The notes under the pieces: generated by a model
What the model saw: only the letters and a program-made list of their open reading frames with translations
Database searches by the model: none
What the model was told of the DNA's origin: nothing
In this document: positions 24,960 through 37,385 of the stretch, in pieces
Numbering within the stretch: position 1 is the stretch's first letter
How the letters are laid out: the number at the start of each line of letters is the position of its first letter
Program-made: the position numbers and the translations under genes
Source: Lottia gigantea
Taxonomy: Eukaryota; Mollusca; Gastropoda; Lottiidae
Direction: 5' to 3'
Assembly (NCBI RefSeq): GCF_000327385.1
Contig: NW_008710662.1
Location: 3,233,731-3,297,730, forward strand
DNA: 64,000 bases

Positions 24960-27900
24960 TACTAGTTTCAGAAATGTGACCAAGCTATACGGTACGATGG
25001 GTTTATTGGTGTCTTAAATGAGTAGGGGATTTATTTCTGTAAGCCGATTAAGGGATAAGTCATTATTTATCATATGCGTATCAAGCACCACCTACAGAAA
25101 AAAAGTAGCTTAATTTGTCTTAGTCAAAGCCATTTACACATATTAATACAATTTTGTTGTCTTCTATGATAAGCTTGTTAGATGTAATAGTCCAGCTGCA
25201 CCAAGGCTAAAGGCATTATTTTAAACCTATTACGTCAATTTAAATATGACATTTTAATATATCAGAAGAAGGTTATCATCTTATACCTAAAGGATTCTAT
25301 TACTTTAAATTTGGTAACAATGCAGGAGCATCTTAACTCCAGGCACAATCTCTTTGAAAGTAACAAATATTTTGGATGATCTTAACTTATAACTGACATT
25401 ATAATCGAGACTTAGTAGTAATTATAAAGAAATAAGAAAGTCGATTATATCACTAATAACGGGTGTTTCAGACATCTGCCTTAATACTGATACTAGAATA
25501 ATTCTGCAATTTATATTGATCAACCCCAGGGATTCTTGTCTTCAATTTTTAATGATTTGTAAAGAAGTAGATGACAATGGTAATGATGCGGATTCTAATA
25601 CTCGTGATTTCTTTCCTCAAGTTTACTTTGTTTTTATCCATATCCACGTATTATCAATATCTTTCCTCATTTAACTCTTACAAGTACTTTTCCCGCTTAA
25701 CGCCGTATGATTAGTGAATAATTCAAAATCTACACGAAATATTACAAAGGAACGCTTGACATATAAAAATGAACCCACATGAGAATCCATTTGATATATT
25801 TTACTGATATAAATTTAAGATAAAACAAGCTCCACAATATCTGGCCTGGACCCCAACAGAGCCTTTATACAGACAGTTTGGCCTAAGTTCGTGGCGCCTT
25901 GTTAATTCCATATAAAAAAAAATAAAATATACTTGGGAAATTCTGATCTGCACCTTTTATATAACTAAGACAGTAAAATTCCCTGTGGCCTGTTTTCGTC
26001 TTCTTCAGAGTAAGTTAGAGATAGACGAATCGACACAATATACTGAAGACATCCAAATGTGGATTTCAGTCGAATTTTCAGTAGTCAGTGCACTGAATCC
26101 TCAATCCAGATATCGGTCAGAATCATGGACTCATAGTAGCCGCGAGATATAGTTAGAGATTTGGTGTCGCAGTTTAATATTGTAAGTTTTAAATAATTAC
26201 ATTAACCCTTATGTTTTACATACTGAGGCCACATCATTGCTAGTTTTAGCTAGTTGCCGTGACACCCACGACCATATTAATTTACGAAAACTGAGGTGAA
26301 GGCCAATTTGGCAGTGAAATGATTCGTGAGTCAAAGACTCTAATCGGTACAGACAAGTCATATTACTATGTATTTTTTTATGCATTATACAAAAAAACAT
26401 CTAAATCCAATTCAATGATAATTGCGTTTTCATATTTCCATGTCCCTTAAGTATCATGAAACAGTTAACGGCAAAAGATACGATAGTAGTATTAGTCCCT
26501 AGAGAGACCACAATAGACAAATAGAACAGAGTTGATTTGATTAAATTATTAATACCAATAAATATATATCAATATCAACTATATTTTATTTTAAAGTCAT
26601 TACACCAGTACATTACACTATTCATATGAACATAATATATTGAATACAACATTATATGTAAATCCAGAATAATATTGTTAATAAAGAACATTGGCGATCA
26701 TCTGGAATGTTCAAATGATATCCTGTTCTACATTTCTCTAATTATTAATATACAAATATCATTTTACCCTAATAACCATTAAAATATACATCATATCAAT
26801 TGGAATGCTTATTCCTACTTAAATTCATATTATCATTATCTACTAAAGTCATAATTGATGCATGTCATATTTTGAGAAAATGAATGGCAGTAGTTTTCAA
26901 TTTGTACTCTAAAAGGAATGAAGCAGACAGAATCGCACATGGTATTTAACTTTCAAATGTCATATTAATCTAGATGAATCAAAACATATTTTCTACCACC
27001 ATTATCAAGATTTCTAAAAGCCAGGGTAGATTGAATACGTGTCCTGTTGTTACGTTCTATTTTATATGTAAAGCATATATTCTCTCTGAAAAAGGACTCA
27101 TCCATTATTGTCGACATGGATGTAATATCCATGGAAATATTTCAGACTAAGAATCTCAAAAACATTTTAATGATGGTGCATAGTCGAGAGGCATCCAAAA
27201 GTCAATATTCACAAGATGGAAATGCGTTATATTAGTAAGTTTCTGAGATATCTAATGAACTTCACAAAAGAAGTAGAAACTCTTTTAAATGCTATCACAT
27301 TTAAAGATGATAATGGTAAGGAGTTGTGACGTCACAAAATCAGATAAATTTGATATGTGCCGTTTGAAATTTGGCATATAAGTAACAGTTTAAGTTAGAA
27401 TGTCTGATCGCTGTACACGGGAAGATTTTCTTCTTCTAAAATATGAAAAAATACCATAGACAATATGCGATTATTCTGGGCATTTGACATTACAATCATG
27501 GTTATTTCTGGATAATAAAATTCCCTCTATGGAGTATTTTTTTTTAATTCATCATTCCAGTTTTCTGTTTTGAGTCAGTTATTTCGTCTGGTTCGAGGTA
27601 GAAAGTATGGTGTGATAAAAACAAAAACATCCTTTTAATCAAATAGAAAAAGAGCTCAAGAGAGTTGAAGGGTTGAGAAAACAATGTGGAACGTGTTTAA
27701 CTGTTTAGTTATTTTTATATTAGATTTCATTTTTAGCTTTTACTCTTGTTTTCATAAACAATAAAATTATTTGATGTTTTAAGTATTGCATGAAATGTCA
27801 AGACTATTTTAGACCAGATTAAGACAATGGTAAACAAGATGTTGTAATCCAAGTTTTAAAGTACATTAAAAATGTATCTACTTGTTCAATAGTGATGAAG

Positions 27901-28130
27901 AAGTTACATTTTCAGAAATTTCCTTCAAAACAAGAAGAAATGCTCGATAATATATCATTCGAGAACGTTTCAGAAGTTGTATCGTTTAAAACATACAAAA
28001 CCTAATCAACTTGGCTAACCCCGTGTACAATGTCACCAAAATGCACTCATAGTGAGTCACTAACTCAACAAAATTCAACATGTATTTTCATATCCTGTTG
28101 ATAGAGACACAAAACTGTAATAGAAGGAGG
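24960..28130. other. No gene recognised
   Basis: AT-rich with stops in all frames. An open frame at 26209-26400 (minus) lacks splice sites. Nothing else stands out. Confidence 0.45.
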
Positions 28131-28143
28131 TTCTATGAAAAGA

Positions 28144-28348
28144 AGTGAATGGAGTTTTATGTCCTACATAGGACAAGGACAGCGGCATTAGTCTGCTCTT
28201 TTTAGATTTCCAACTATCAAGGGATCTTTTACGTGCACAGCCTGTAGCACTCGGTGCCTCGGCTTATTGTCCGACCTGAACGACTAGACACTTTTTCTAT
28301 GTCAGCCTCTATAACCTGCATGCCTGATAGGGGGAAACCGGGTTGAAA
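28144..28348 (-). mobile_element. SINE fragment lacking its tRNA head
   Basis: Minus-oriented body and tail of the 58296-type SINE: GTGAATGGAGTTTTATGTCC at the left, CTGCTCTTTTTAGATTTCC, GTGCACAGCCTGTAGCACTC, and GGGGGAAACCGGGTTGAAA at the right. The tRNA-like head is absent and part of the tail region is deleted, so it is a truncated, non-mobile copy. Confidence 0.8.
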
Positions 28349-28651
28349 GTGGTCAATTCAAGAGTGTTGTCGAAGTCGAAAAATAATTTTAAACATAATC
28401 ATAATGTAACTTGTGTCATCAGTTCCCTCCCCTGAATCGTTAAAATAGGACTCACTCCTCTAAAACATCTTATGCTTGTAGTCCAGGCTATTTGTCATAA
28501 ATCTAGTTTCTCTCTCCCTTTGGGGTTTTTGCATGCCTATTCTTGAGTAAATTTTGTTCTAGATTTGGAATTTGATCAGTAGTAGTCTACTTTCGGTAGT
28601 AGTCTACTTTCAATTTTAGTAGCTCAAAATTTTCATATTATCAAAAACAGA

Positions 28652-28780
28652 CTTTCCCAGTGTATTGATGGTACACACATACGTATAAAAGCTCCAACAG
28701 AGGATGAACATCTTTATGTAAATAGAAAAAGCTACCATTCTATTAATGTTCAGGCAGTTTGCGATTCAAATATGAAGTTT
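28652..28780 (+). pseudogene. PIF/Harbinger transposase fragment (DDE_4 / HARBI1-like)
   Basis: A plus-strand frame encodes [15 protein letters not shown] and [20 protein letters not shown], the highly conserved block around the first catalytic Asp of Harbinger transposases (IDGTH). Only about 43 codons remain. The N-terminal part and the rest of the DDE domain are gone, and the frame ends soon after at a TAG. It is a relic of a plain DNA transposon; see the Myb-like fragment that follows on the opposite strand. Confidence 0.9.
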
Positions 28781-28789
28781 TATTTTTAG

Positions 28790-28907
28790 CACTGTTTGTA
28801 ACTACATTGCTGTGTCGGCTGAAAAGTAAGGACCTAATCTTCTCCACTTCGTCTATCAAAATTTGAATCTCCTGCGATGTAAAATTCGGACTTCTTCTCT
28901 TACTCAT
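28790..28907 (-). pseudogene. Harbinger Myb/SANT-like accessory protein fragment
   Basis: The minus strand encodes MSKRRSPNFTSQEIQILIDE, then VEKIRSLLFSRHSNVVTN, the start of the Myb/SANT-like DNA-binding protein (NAIF1-type) that Harbinger elements carry as a second, separately transcribed gene. Its normal partner, the transposase, lies immediately to the left in convergent orientation. In intact elements more than a kilobase usually separates these conserved blocks; here they nearly touch, so a large internal deletion has joined them. Confidence 0.85.
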
Positions 28908-29220
28908 GATTATGTATAATAAATATAAATGTATTATTTCTATCCTTATATAGTACTTTCTCAAAGTATTTGCACGAGCATTTCGTTAAGCGGTTACATG
29001 TACTCGATGTCTCACATCTTAAAAGTATTCACAATTAGATAACAAACACATCATGTAAGATAATAAATTAACACGGAGTTCGAGAATGTAAAAGTATAAT
29101 AAATATACAAACTAAATTCAAACAAATGATCAAACCACGATTTTAATAATGTTGATAATATATTTTGTAAGTAATAACTATAAATTTTATTTCCTATAAT
29201 TTTTTATATAGTAAATGTTA

Positions 29221-29332
29221 TCACTTATGACAGTCATAAGAGCATCTCAGGTATGACTATCGTAAGACAGCTTTGATTTACATTCTATTACATGTCGTAT
29301 GATAGTCATAAGATAGTCGAAAACCAGGCCCC
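29221..29332. mobile_element. Right end of the Harbinger element, with subterminal palindromes
   Basis: Repeated, partly palindromic words (CTTATGACAGTCATAAG; GTATGACTATCGTAAG; CGTATGATAGTCATAAG) lead to a CGAAAACCAGGCCCC end. Read from outside, this is a GGGGCCTGGTTTTCG terminus of the type seen in Harbinger elements. No matching left end was found before 28650, so the element is truncated there. Confidence 0.6.
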
Positions 29333-29334
29333 TG

Positions 29335-32300
29335 ATACCCATAACTATTGAAATAATGCGAAAAGTTCAAGAGGCTAAACTTATGTATTGCCTATATTTT
29401 GTTTTGGATTTAGGGTTTTGTTTTGTTTTACCTCATGACAAGAATATCATTAAAGTGACCAGACTATAATAAACACCCCTAAATTATACTACTATTGGTC
29501 ACAAAAAACTTTTGACAGAAATAGTCTGCCATGTTGTAACAAATAGTCACTATAATGCACATAGAAATCTATATCGAATACGTTTAAATTATACTTCTTG
29601 ATGAGACGTCTAAAATATCAATTTCCATATTAAAACGTGCAGTTCTGAAATATAATCAACTAAAAGCATAATATTGAAAGATACAAAAGATCTGAGTGTG
29701 TACGTACAGATGTCATAACACATCAGCAAGTTATTGTTATGTTAATATAAAGAGCACTTGAATTGTCGAAGGGTTATATAATGTACGCCATGTTAGGCAT
29801 TTAAAATGAGGCAAGTGAGTTATCATTTGAATTCATTAATGCAGAAACATTTAATATGCTGTATAATGTCCATATTTGCTATGTAGACAATGCTATTGAA
29901 ATATGTCATTAATGTTGTCTCTGAAGACCTTACGTGTAAAACATTGTGTGATGGTTGTATTGAATGTGACGAAGATGTTACAAGGCACTACCAATCAATG
30001 CCTACTAATAATATTGTTAGATTATTTCAAGTAAATTTGGTGTCAAAGTATTGTCATTTTGATTTCGCCTGACATTTTAATAACCCCAGTTTAACGTGCC
30101 GAAGCAATAATAATGGTGTTTATGTCTGTTAAGATGTCCCTTGAGAAGATTTCTTTGTCATATGAACTCCCCAATGACCAACAATATTTCCCTATTTCTT
30201 ATTACTTTGTTTCATTAATTTTACAGAAATACCACCATTATTCTACTTAAGTATATCCTAGTCGTAAGCTCTAGGTTAGGATTGCTGACAGGATTACTCG
30301 TTCTAATTGTGATCTTATCCAAAATAAATATTGATATTTTATCATTGGTCCACCCTGTTGTATATATAACATTGTTTGAGCATTTTATTGATTTCACCAA
30401 GGAGTTGCTAATAACCTGATCAATCAAATATTTATAAAACCAAAACGTAAATGAAAATACGACAATAGTAAGTGTATTACAATGCATCACTATATGGCAC
30501 TTCAAGACGGCTATTCTATTGAGAATGGTAAGATTTGGTAAGATTTTGTAAAAATTATGAATCCATGCCCATTATTAAATATGTATACGTTTTTAAGAAA
30601 CTTCATTAAGGCATAGAAGTCTACGTGATTTCAGATTCCTTAGTAATTGCATTGATACATCGGGCGACCGGTGATGCCAACGTTTACTAATATAATACAT
30701 GTACATGCAACTTTCCTTTTAATGTACAGCTAGATCAGACGCAGACACGGGATGTTGCAAACACAAATTTTCAAGTAATTAATCCATTTGGTTTCGATCT
30801 CTGTTGTTCGGGTCCTATGTTGTTTTTTTTATAAGTTGAAATAAAACTAGAGCCATACTTGGCACAGAATAGGACTTTGCTAATGTGGCTTACTGCAAAA
30901 GACTCTGAAAAAATCAACCTTCTAGGTTAATTACGTCACGTGTTAAAACAGTCAAAATTTGCAAAAAATGTCATTTTAGGAAGGTTATGAAACCGGACGT
31001 ATACGTCAGAATCCCAATATGAAATTATCAGCAGATTGCCAAGGTCATTAAACTTAAGGGGAAGGTTGAAAAAGGTAAAGGTCACGAGATATCAGCTATA
31101 AAACTTTGAAAATGCAAACGGTATAAAACCGGACATCAAATATGAAAGGACCAATAGACAGCCAAGGCCAATTACCTTCGATCCTACTAACTTCAAGCTC
31201 CTGTTCCTATTATTGTACAACAAAAGTAAAACTAAGCCGAACAGGAAATTGAGTGCAAAAGTCCTTTTTTGAACAAATGTAATCTATGCAAGTTATGACC
31301 CTTTCAAAAAATATAAAAATACTTCATTTAACCCGGATGTGCCACGCCCACCTCAATATTCAAAATGTCTCGTAAATTTCAAGCTTCTAGATTTTAAAAT
31401 CATATATCAAGATATACATTCAACAAGCTCAATAAAGCAAAAATATTGTTAAAACACGCTCAGAATTTAAAAAAATCAGGAGTTTCAAATTTGCATTAAA
31501 AAAATTGTTTTATATCACTGGAAAGAACATTAAGAATCCGAAAATGTTACAAATTTGACTGTACCATTTTGTTTACTTTAGTAATCTAGCTCTCCACAAA
31601 AAATAAATATCGGACAAAAAGCTTTTATTTTTTTTGTCAAAATTTTCTAACTGCTATCTTGTCAGTTATTATTTTATGTAGATTCCAAAAATGAAAATCC
31701 GAAGAAAATCGAGCCAAATATGCGACTTAAGGAACCGATTTTCTAATTTTTGCACATGTTAATCTCTGTCACTTCCGGTTTTGCAAAAATGTTACAATTT
31801 ATATTTAACAACTACGTTGCCAATACAGAAGTTCTACACACATGTAGAAATGTAGCTGCAGCTCATGAAGCCTTGGCCTTGTATCCTGTGGAAAAATCGA
31901 AAGAAAAAGAATTGACATTTCGATAATAAACTGGGACTTTGCGTTTTGCGTTTGCGGAAGCAAAAATTGAGACCAATTAATCTGTAAGTGCTGCTTTTTA
32001 GACGAATGTCAAGTTCATTCTGCAAACATGCCCTGTGATATCAGCCTCGGCAAGTTAGATTAGACGAATATTCTTTTACAAGTTAGCTCTGAATTGGAAT
32101 TCATATTCATGAAACATCCTGTAGAGGGTAAATAACTCTTAATATACTTCTGAAGAAAGGACTACAATACGTTCACTTCTAGAGATGCAACAGTGCGTAT
32201 TATCTCAATATGAAAAAAATTTTAATGGAACATCAGCACCATATGAGCTTTATTGTCCCAAGAAATGGTATAGAATAAGGTGCTCTGTATATAAAACCGA

Positions 32301-32405
32301 AAGTAAAACTATTTCACAAACAAGTTATAATTAAAAGCACCTGCTAATTAAGACAACTAATTAAGAGTGGTTTTCGAGTTATAACCCTTATTTCTGACAA
32401 GTAGT
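29335..32405. other. No gene recognised
   Basis: AT-rich. 30820-31470 contains several ACCGGAC and CAAGGTCA words suggestive of an old repeat, but no unit could be defined. Open frames at 29890-30072 (plus) and 30221-30505 (minus) have no splice support. Confidence 0.4.
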
Positions 32406-32406
32406 T

Positions 32407-32441
32407 GTGGGCTTATGTTACCTTGCCTGGTAAGCTATCTT
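32407..32441 (-). mobile_element. Solo left terminus of the pearl-like family
   Basis: The minus strand reads GATAGCTTACCAGGCAAGG followed by TAACATAAGCCCACA, matching the left ends of copies A and D. No tandem core follows to the left, so only the end, or a heavily deleted copy, remains. Confidence 0.55.
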
Positions 32442-32669
32442 TGGGTATCAGCATGCCTACTTTTGAAAGTCGAGCGGATGTTAATAAAATGTATTGCGCT
32501 ACTTTCATATTGATCAGCTCATTTTTTGTCCAGAAACTTAGTATTTGCCCGGCTTTCATAGGAAATTTTATAAACGAGATTTCTGGAAAATGTTACAGAG
32601 GGTTGAATTTCGTGAACAAACATGCAAACAGATGGCAAATGAATTACCGGTATATGTCCAAATTAAAGA

Positions 32670-32945
32670 AATATATTTTCACCAGTTACTTCCCTTGAAC
32701 TTTTAAAAATGTTGTCACTATTCTTTAGTTTGTACGTTCCTAGTTGTCTTTCTTATGAATGCTAAGCAGCTATGACGGGTGTGGCGCCAGGGTATATTTA
32801 CTATCTCTTCTAGACACCCGATACCACTTATCATTATGAAATACTTACTCACTTATGATTGATATACTTCCTCATATGAAGCTACGACCAATGTTACGTT
32901 AAGCGGTTCCAATCGTTAGTACCGTACTTTGTTCAGAGCCGTATA
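32670..32945 (+). repeat. Interspersed repeat R, copy 1
   Basis: About 275 bp alignable with 37110-37385: CAGTTACTTCCCTTGAACTT, TAAGCAGCTATGACGG, ACACC.. GATACCACTT, GAAATACTTACTCACTT, CTTCCTCATATGAAGCTAC, TTACGTTAAGCGGTTC. No coding potential and no defined ends. Confidence 0.75.
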
Positions 32946-33498
32946 TATACGGCTCTGACTTTGTTTATGTATTATATTTGTAGTCTGAACCAAAATCAAT
33001 GAGTTGTGTCCCTTACATTATGTTTCCCTGTCACATTATTAAACCGACTTCGCATTCATTTGCTATCTCTTTCCATGTAAAATCATCAAATTTAACCTTT
33101 ATATCTTTGCCAGAATTCTGGTTAAAAACTTTCCAATTTGTGATATTGTGCATTTTTATTAAACAAACTTGGTATTTGATTTAATAGTTATCTGGTTTTA
33201 TAATGCATCTGTTAGATTTAAGGAACACGTTATTACTATATATTGCCCTCCAGGTTTAACTCTCAACCCTTAACTGGCTCAATGGACAATAGCTAAACTG
33301 GATATAGTGTTGTCGGTCCAGTCAGTTGTTGGTGAGTTTTTATCACTTTTGATCTCTATAGTCGGACAATAGTCTTGGATACCAAACAGAGTGGTTTATT
33401 TCAATCTTTTGGAAATTATGAATCTGTTCTGAGTTTCTTCATTCAACCATCTTTGGAAAAACATTCTTCATGTATGTGTGTTTTGGTTTATTAATTAG

Positions 33499-33620
33499 GG
33501 TTATTGTGCTCCGCACGTGATTATCGACATGGACCGACTGGAGTTTTTGTCTCCTCATGTACCCGTGTCAGTCGACAAAAACCGCACCTTTGGTTTCTTG
33601 ACAAACATTCAATATATCAG
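33499..33620 (+). CDS. Candidate internal exon, unknown protein
   Basis: An acceptor (TGTTTTGGTTTATTAATTAG) opens a 40-codon frame that ends at ATCAG|GTACAT in phase 2. The peptide includes GYCAPHVIIDMDRLEFLSPH and VPVSVDKNRTFGFLTNIQYI, well mixed in composition and richer in GC/CpG than its flanks. No domain recognised and no partner exon identified. It lies between repeat R and a CACTA-like element, so it might instead be part of an unrecognised repeat. Confidence 0.3.
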
Positions 33621-34299
33621 GTACATGAAAATTTTGAGCTTGTCAAATTGAAATTAGACCACAACATTTTATCAACATCCGTCTGACAGTCACTGCACAC
33701 AAAACGAATATTTTCAGAATTACCCTTAATCTCTATCCTTCCGCCTGTTAATCTCTAATCATCTCACAAAATCTGAAAGAAAATGCAACATCCTAATCCA
33801 AATCTAGACCAAAAGGACTGTAAAAAAAATTTCCTTCGATTAACAGAAAAAATTCCGGCAGCTGATTTACCAGAATTTAAATTTTGCCTTCAGTTATATA
33901 ACAGAATTTCTTGTAAAATATTTGCTTTAAAAAACAGAAATATTTTTACTACAAAATCTGTTAAATTACAGAATGACTAATAATATTTCCTGTAATTAAC
34001 AGAAAATAGGAAGGATATTCTGGTAAATCTGCTGCCAGAATTTTTCTAATACTTCCTGTAATTTAACAGAAAAATAGGAAGAATATTCTGGTAAATCTGC
34101 TGCCGGAATTTTTCCTTCCAGTTCTGTAAAAAAACAGAATTTTAAAAAAGATATTCAGGTAATAAATCTGTTGCCAGAAATCATTTTCATTTTACTGTAA
34201 AATAACTAAACATTTCAACATTATGTGTTTATTGGTATTATTTGTGCATTTAAAATAATCAGAGAAAATGATGTTAACTACACCTTTAATTATACATAC

Positions 34300-34324
34300 A
34301 ACTGAAAATGTGGGCGTATAAAAA
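34300..34324 (+). mobile_element. Solo right-end word of the pearl-like family
   Basis: AAAATGTGGGCGTATAAAAA matches the right terminus of copies A and D (GTGGGCGTATGAAAA). No tandem core precedes it. It is a short match and could be chance. Confidence 0.3.
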
Positions 34325-35970
34325 CAATCTCTTGCATAAAAAACAAATGATGAACTTGAAATACATACTCATCACAAATGACATCTTTAACACATCTTTT
34401 AATGACATTCTCATAACTAATGACATCTTCATAACGTTCTGATCTAACTAATTCGGATTTAACTAATGTCTTTTTTTATTTATGTTGACACTCTTTTCTC
34501 CACATTGCCCATATTTTATCAATATTGACAGAACTTCAAGGACCTGTGGTCCACTTCACTTTTTTTAGTGTTCCACAAGGCTATAAGACTCCATCATCCA
34601 GCACAATACAGTTTATGATGCAACTCTAATCATTATTATAAGGCCTAATTGTTTTTGATGTGCACAGTTAATTGTTGCTCGTTCGAAAGTCAGGTCAAGT
34701 CTCATAATGCTCCGTAACTTTTAGCTGGTAAATGATGGCAGAAACTCTAAAGAAAGGGAAAAGGTGACATACCTGAAAAGATAAATTTAAAATGAGAAAA
34801 TATTTGTTGTGCTAACGTACTGTAGTAGTGTAGTAATAGTAGGACACTGGATCTTTTAGTTTGAGAAATCCAGAGTCCAATTTACCCTCGTTTACGAATT
34901 TTGTAATGCCTCGCCCACGTGGTGGGTCCTAACATTGAGTGTAAACGGTTAAGGTTTATTGACAAGAATATTAATGACAAAATTCTCATTCCTTGTATTC
35001 TTGTACTCTAGTGCAATCATAACCATAAAAGGCTGAAAAAGCGAGGATGTACAAAAACAGAAAAAGAAATTATAAATTAAAAATAATAAAATAGTAAAGG
35101 CATAAGAAAGTGGATGGAATTTAAGAGCATGATGCAATGACACACTTATGTATAGCAGTCATGGTTGGACCTACAAAATAATTTCTTAAAAGCAGGTTGC
35201 ACAGTTTGACATCGATAAGACATTGCAAATGTTATTAATAGTAGGTACATACATTTTATATAGTGTCACATGAACAAAGTTGGTGGGAAAACTGACTTGA
35301 GGGATCTATGCATAATTTGGCGCCATTTTGTCGGGTTTGTTTACATTTTGGTAAAAGTTTTCAGACAGCATGAACAAATATAAAATTGCAATAGAAATTA
35401 TGGATCCTGTGATATTTCATATCGTTGGAGGTTTTCTTATGTAATCGGGTATAAACTTACATTGCGGTTGGCTAAACCTGAAGAATTAGAGAAATGAATT
35501 TGAGGACTTCATTGCCATAAAAAAATTATTAATTTTTCTACTCTCTTAGACAGAAGAGTTCCAAACAGAAAGATGACTCTTGACAAGAATGATTTAAGTT
35601 TCAGACCACAAATACCACACATGTATAAAGTGATAAAATGGTAACATTACAAATTTATTTAGGCAATAATTAAAATACACTCACCTGTGAATTTGTATTC
35701 AGTGATCATTTCCACTCTACCCAAGACCAAGTAAGCTAAGCCTAGTCTAGTTCATATGTAGGATAAATTTAAGTCATTTTGTCGTTGTCCCCACACGCTT
35801 AAAATTCAGTAAAACATTTTGCAGTTTTTGACAAAGGGTGATAATAGAACAGGAGTGAGTGGTGGAATATCGGGTCAGCATTTCAAGTTCTCCATGCATC
35901 TCACCATATTAAATTTAATTTAAGAAATTCACAAAAATCCCTTCGACGTAGCCTAGTTTTGATGTGGGAT

Positions 35971-36023
35971 AAGATGGCGGCGTGACGTCGTAAACTGACC
36001 TCGTGTCTTTACCGATGACGTCA
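35971..36023. promoter_or_regulatory. Promoter-like cluster: CRE and YY1-type motifs
   Basis: A perfect CRE palindrome TGACGTCA (36016-36023), a second CRE-like TGACGTCG (35983-35990) and AAGATGGCGGC (35971-35981), the YY1 core typical of TATA-less promoters, lie within 53 bp of locally CpG-rich DNA. To the left on the minus strand is a good first-exon donor, TTCACAG|GTGAGT, at 35685, preceded by a short ATG frame (from 35709), and a possible acceptor TTTATCTTTTCAG at 34773. Joined, these give only a 16-codon frame, so any transcript may be noncoding. Confidence 0.4.
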
Positions 36024-37109
36024 TACCTACTTTGATTAACAGGTCGAAACTATCATAACGCAAAATCACAGTTTCCGTAAATTAACAGCAATCCTGTTAT
36101 AATTTTCCGTAAGGAAACATAAAGTTCCTGTCAAAAAAACAGTATGACCACGCATGCGCAGACTTCGCTTATCTACAGACAAGTTTGGAAAAAAATGATA
36201 ATAACACAGAATTTACGTAAATTTACTGACAAAGAACGTAATTGTTCTTAAATGACATACGACAAAGATTAATTTACGTAAAATAACATATTTCCTTATT
36301 GCGGAACTAACATTCTGTTAATGTAAGAACAAAGTCCGTAAATCAACAGGAAAGTATGTATATCAGCAGAAATTTACGTATATCAACAGAAAATATCAAG
36401 TAAATTTCTGTAAAAAAAACGGACTTTTTTTACAGTGGATCGAGAAAGAAGATTTCTAGAAATCGCAGGGACTTAATTAGTGTTGTGGGTGTAGGGTGAT
36501 CCACCTTATACTTATATTGTCATACTAACTGTTAATATAGTCCAGCAAAGATATAATTTTTCTTAACTAGGTCTGATTCAAAACACAAACATGAGCCTAT
36601 TATATTTTAAGGTAGAATAGATATTTATAGGAACTACAGATTGGACTTTCATTGTATTGATTACTTAACTACCTAAGTAAAAAATGTGTTTATGTTTGGG
36701 CTCGGACCCGGTTGAGCAGAACTGTTATTGTTAGACTAGAGCTCAACGCGAGAGTGGTTTTCAAAATAAATATACTTGATCCTCTATAAACTAGAAGAAA
36801 CTGGAGAATATCCACAGCGCATTCGAATGAACGTAGTATTGTATTCTAAATAATAAATTAGATTGCGCATTCATAAAGCAAACAAATCACAAATAAAATT
36901 TAAACAAATATCAAATATTGGTCAGTCATTCGTGAAAACATATACACAAAATAATTCTGACCATATTGAAAATGTTAATGAAAAGTTAGACGGAGTTAAT
37001 CCAAATAAATATGCAAATGAAGAAGAAAAGGGGATTGTCTTAAAAGAGGGGTGGCTATAATTTTCTTAATACAACAATTATTGCGATCAGTTAACTCCTT
37101 TTATATAAC

Positions 37110-37385
37110 GAAACATATTTTCATCAGTTACGTCCCTTGAACTTTTAAAAGTTGTATCATGTCAGTAATTTTTGCTTTTTACTTCTTGCTTGTGTATATT
37201 AAGCAGATATGACGGATGAAGCTCCAGGCAGAGTATGCTTACCCTTTTTTGACACCTAATACCACTATATTTATGGAATACTTACTCACTTTTTAATATA
37301 TAGGCAAATACTTCCTCATGTGAAGCTACTACTATTAATGTTTCGTTATGCGGTTCGGGTCATTAGTAGACTACTTGATTTGTGT
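37110..37385 (+). repeat. Interspersed repeat R, copy 2
   Basis: Alignable with 32670-32945 over its length (CAGTTACGTCCCTTGAACTT, AAGCAGATATGACGGATG, ATACCACTATATTTATGGAA, CTTCCTCATGTGAAGCTACT, TATGCGGTTCGGGTCATTAG). It is about as diverged from copy 1 as copy 1 is from copy 3. Confidence 0.75.

Larger units (their letters stand above)
33817..36436. mobile_element. CACTA/EnSpm-like non-autonomous DNA transposon, about 2.6 kb
   Basis: Inverted ends: left ACTGTAAAAAAAA (33817-33829) and right, read inward, CACTGTAAAAAAAGTCCG. About 350 bp at each end is packed with subterminal repeats built on ACAG/CTGT words. On the left is a direct repeat of about 64 bp (near 33984 and 34048, with AATATTCTGGTAAATCTGCT); on the right are AATTTACGTAAAT and ATCAACAG words. 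CACT-starting ends with clustered subterminal repeats are typical of CACTA elements. The left first base is changed and no clear target duplication was found. No transposase is recognisable. The interior contains promoter-like and splice-like signals (35.7-36.0 kb). Confidence 0.5.
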
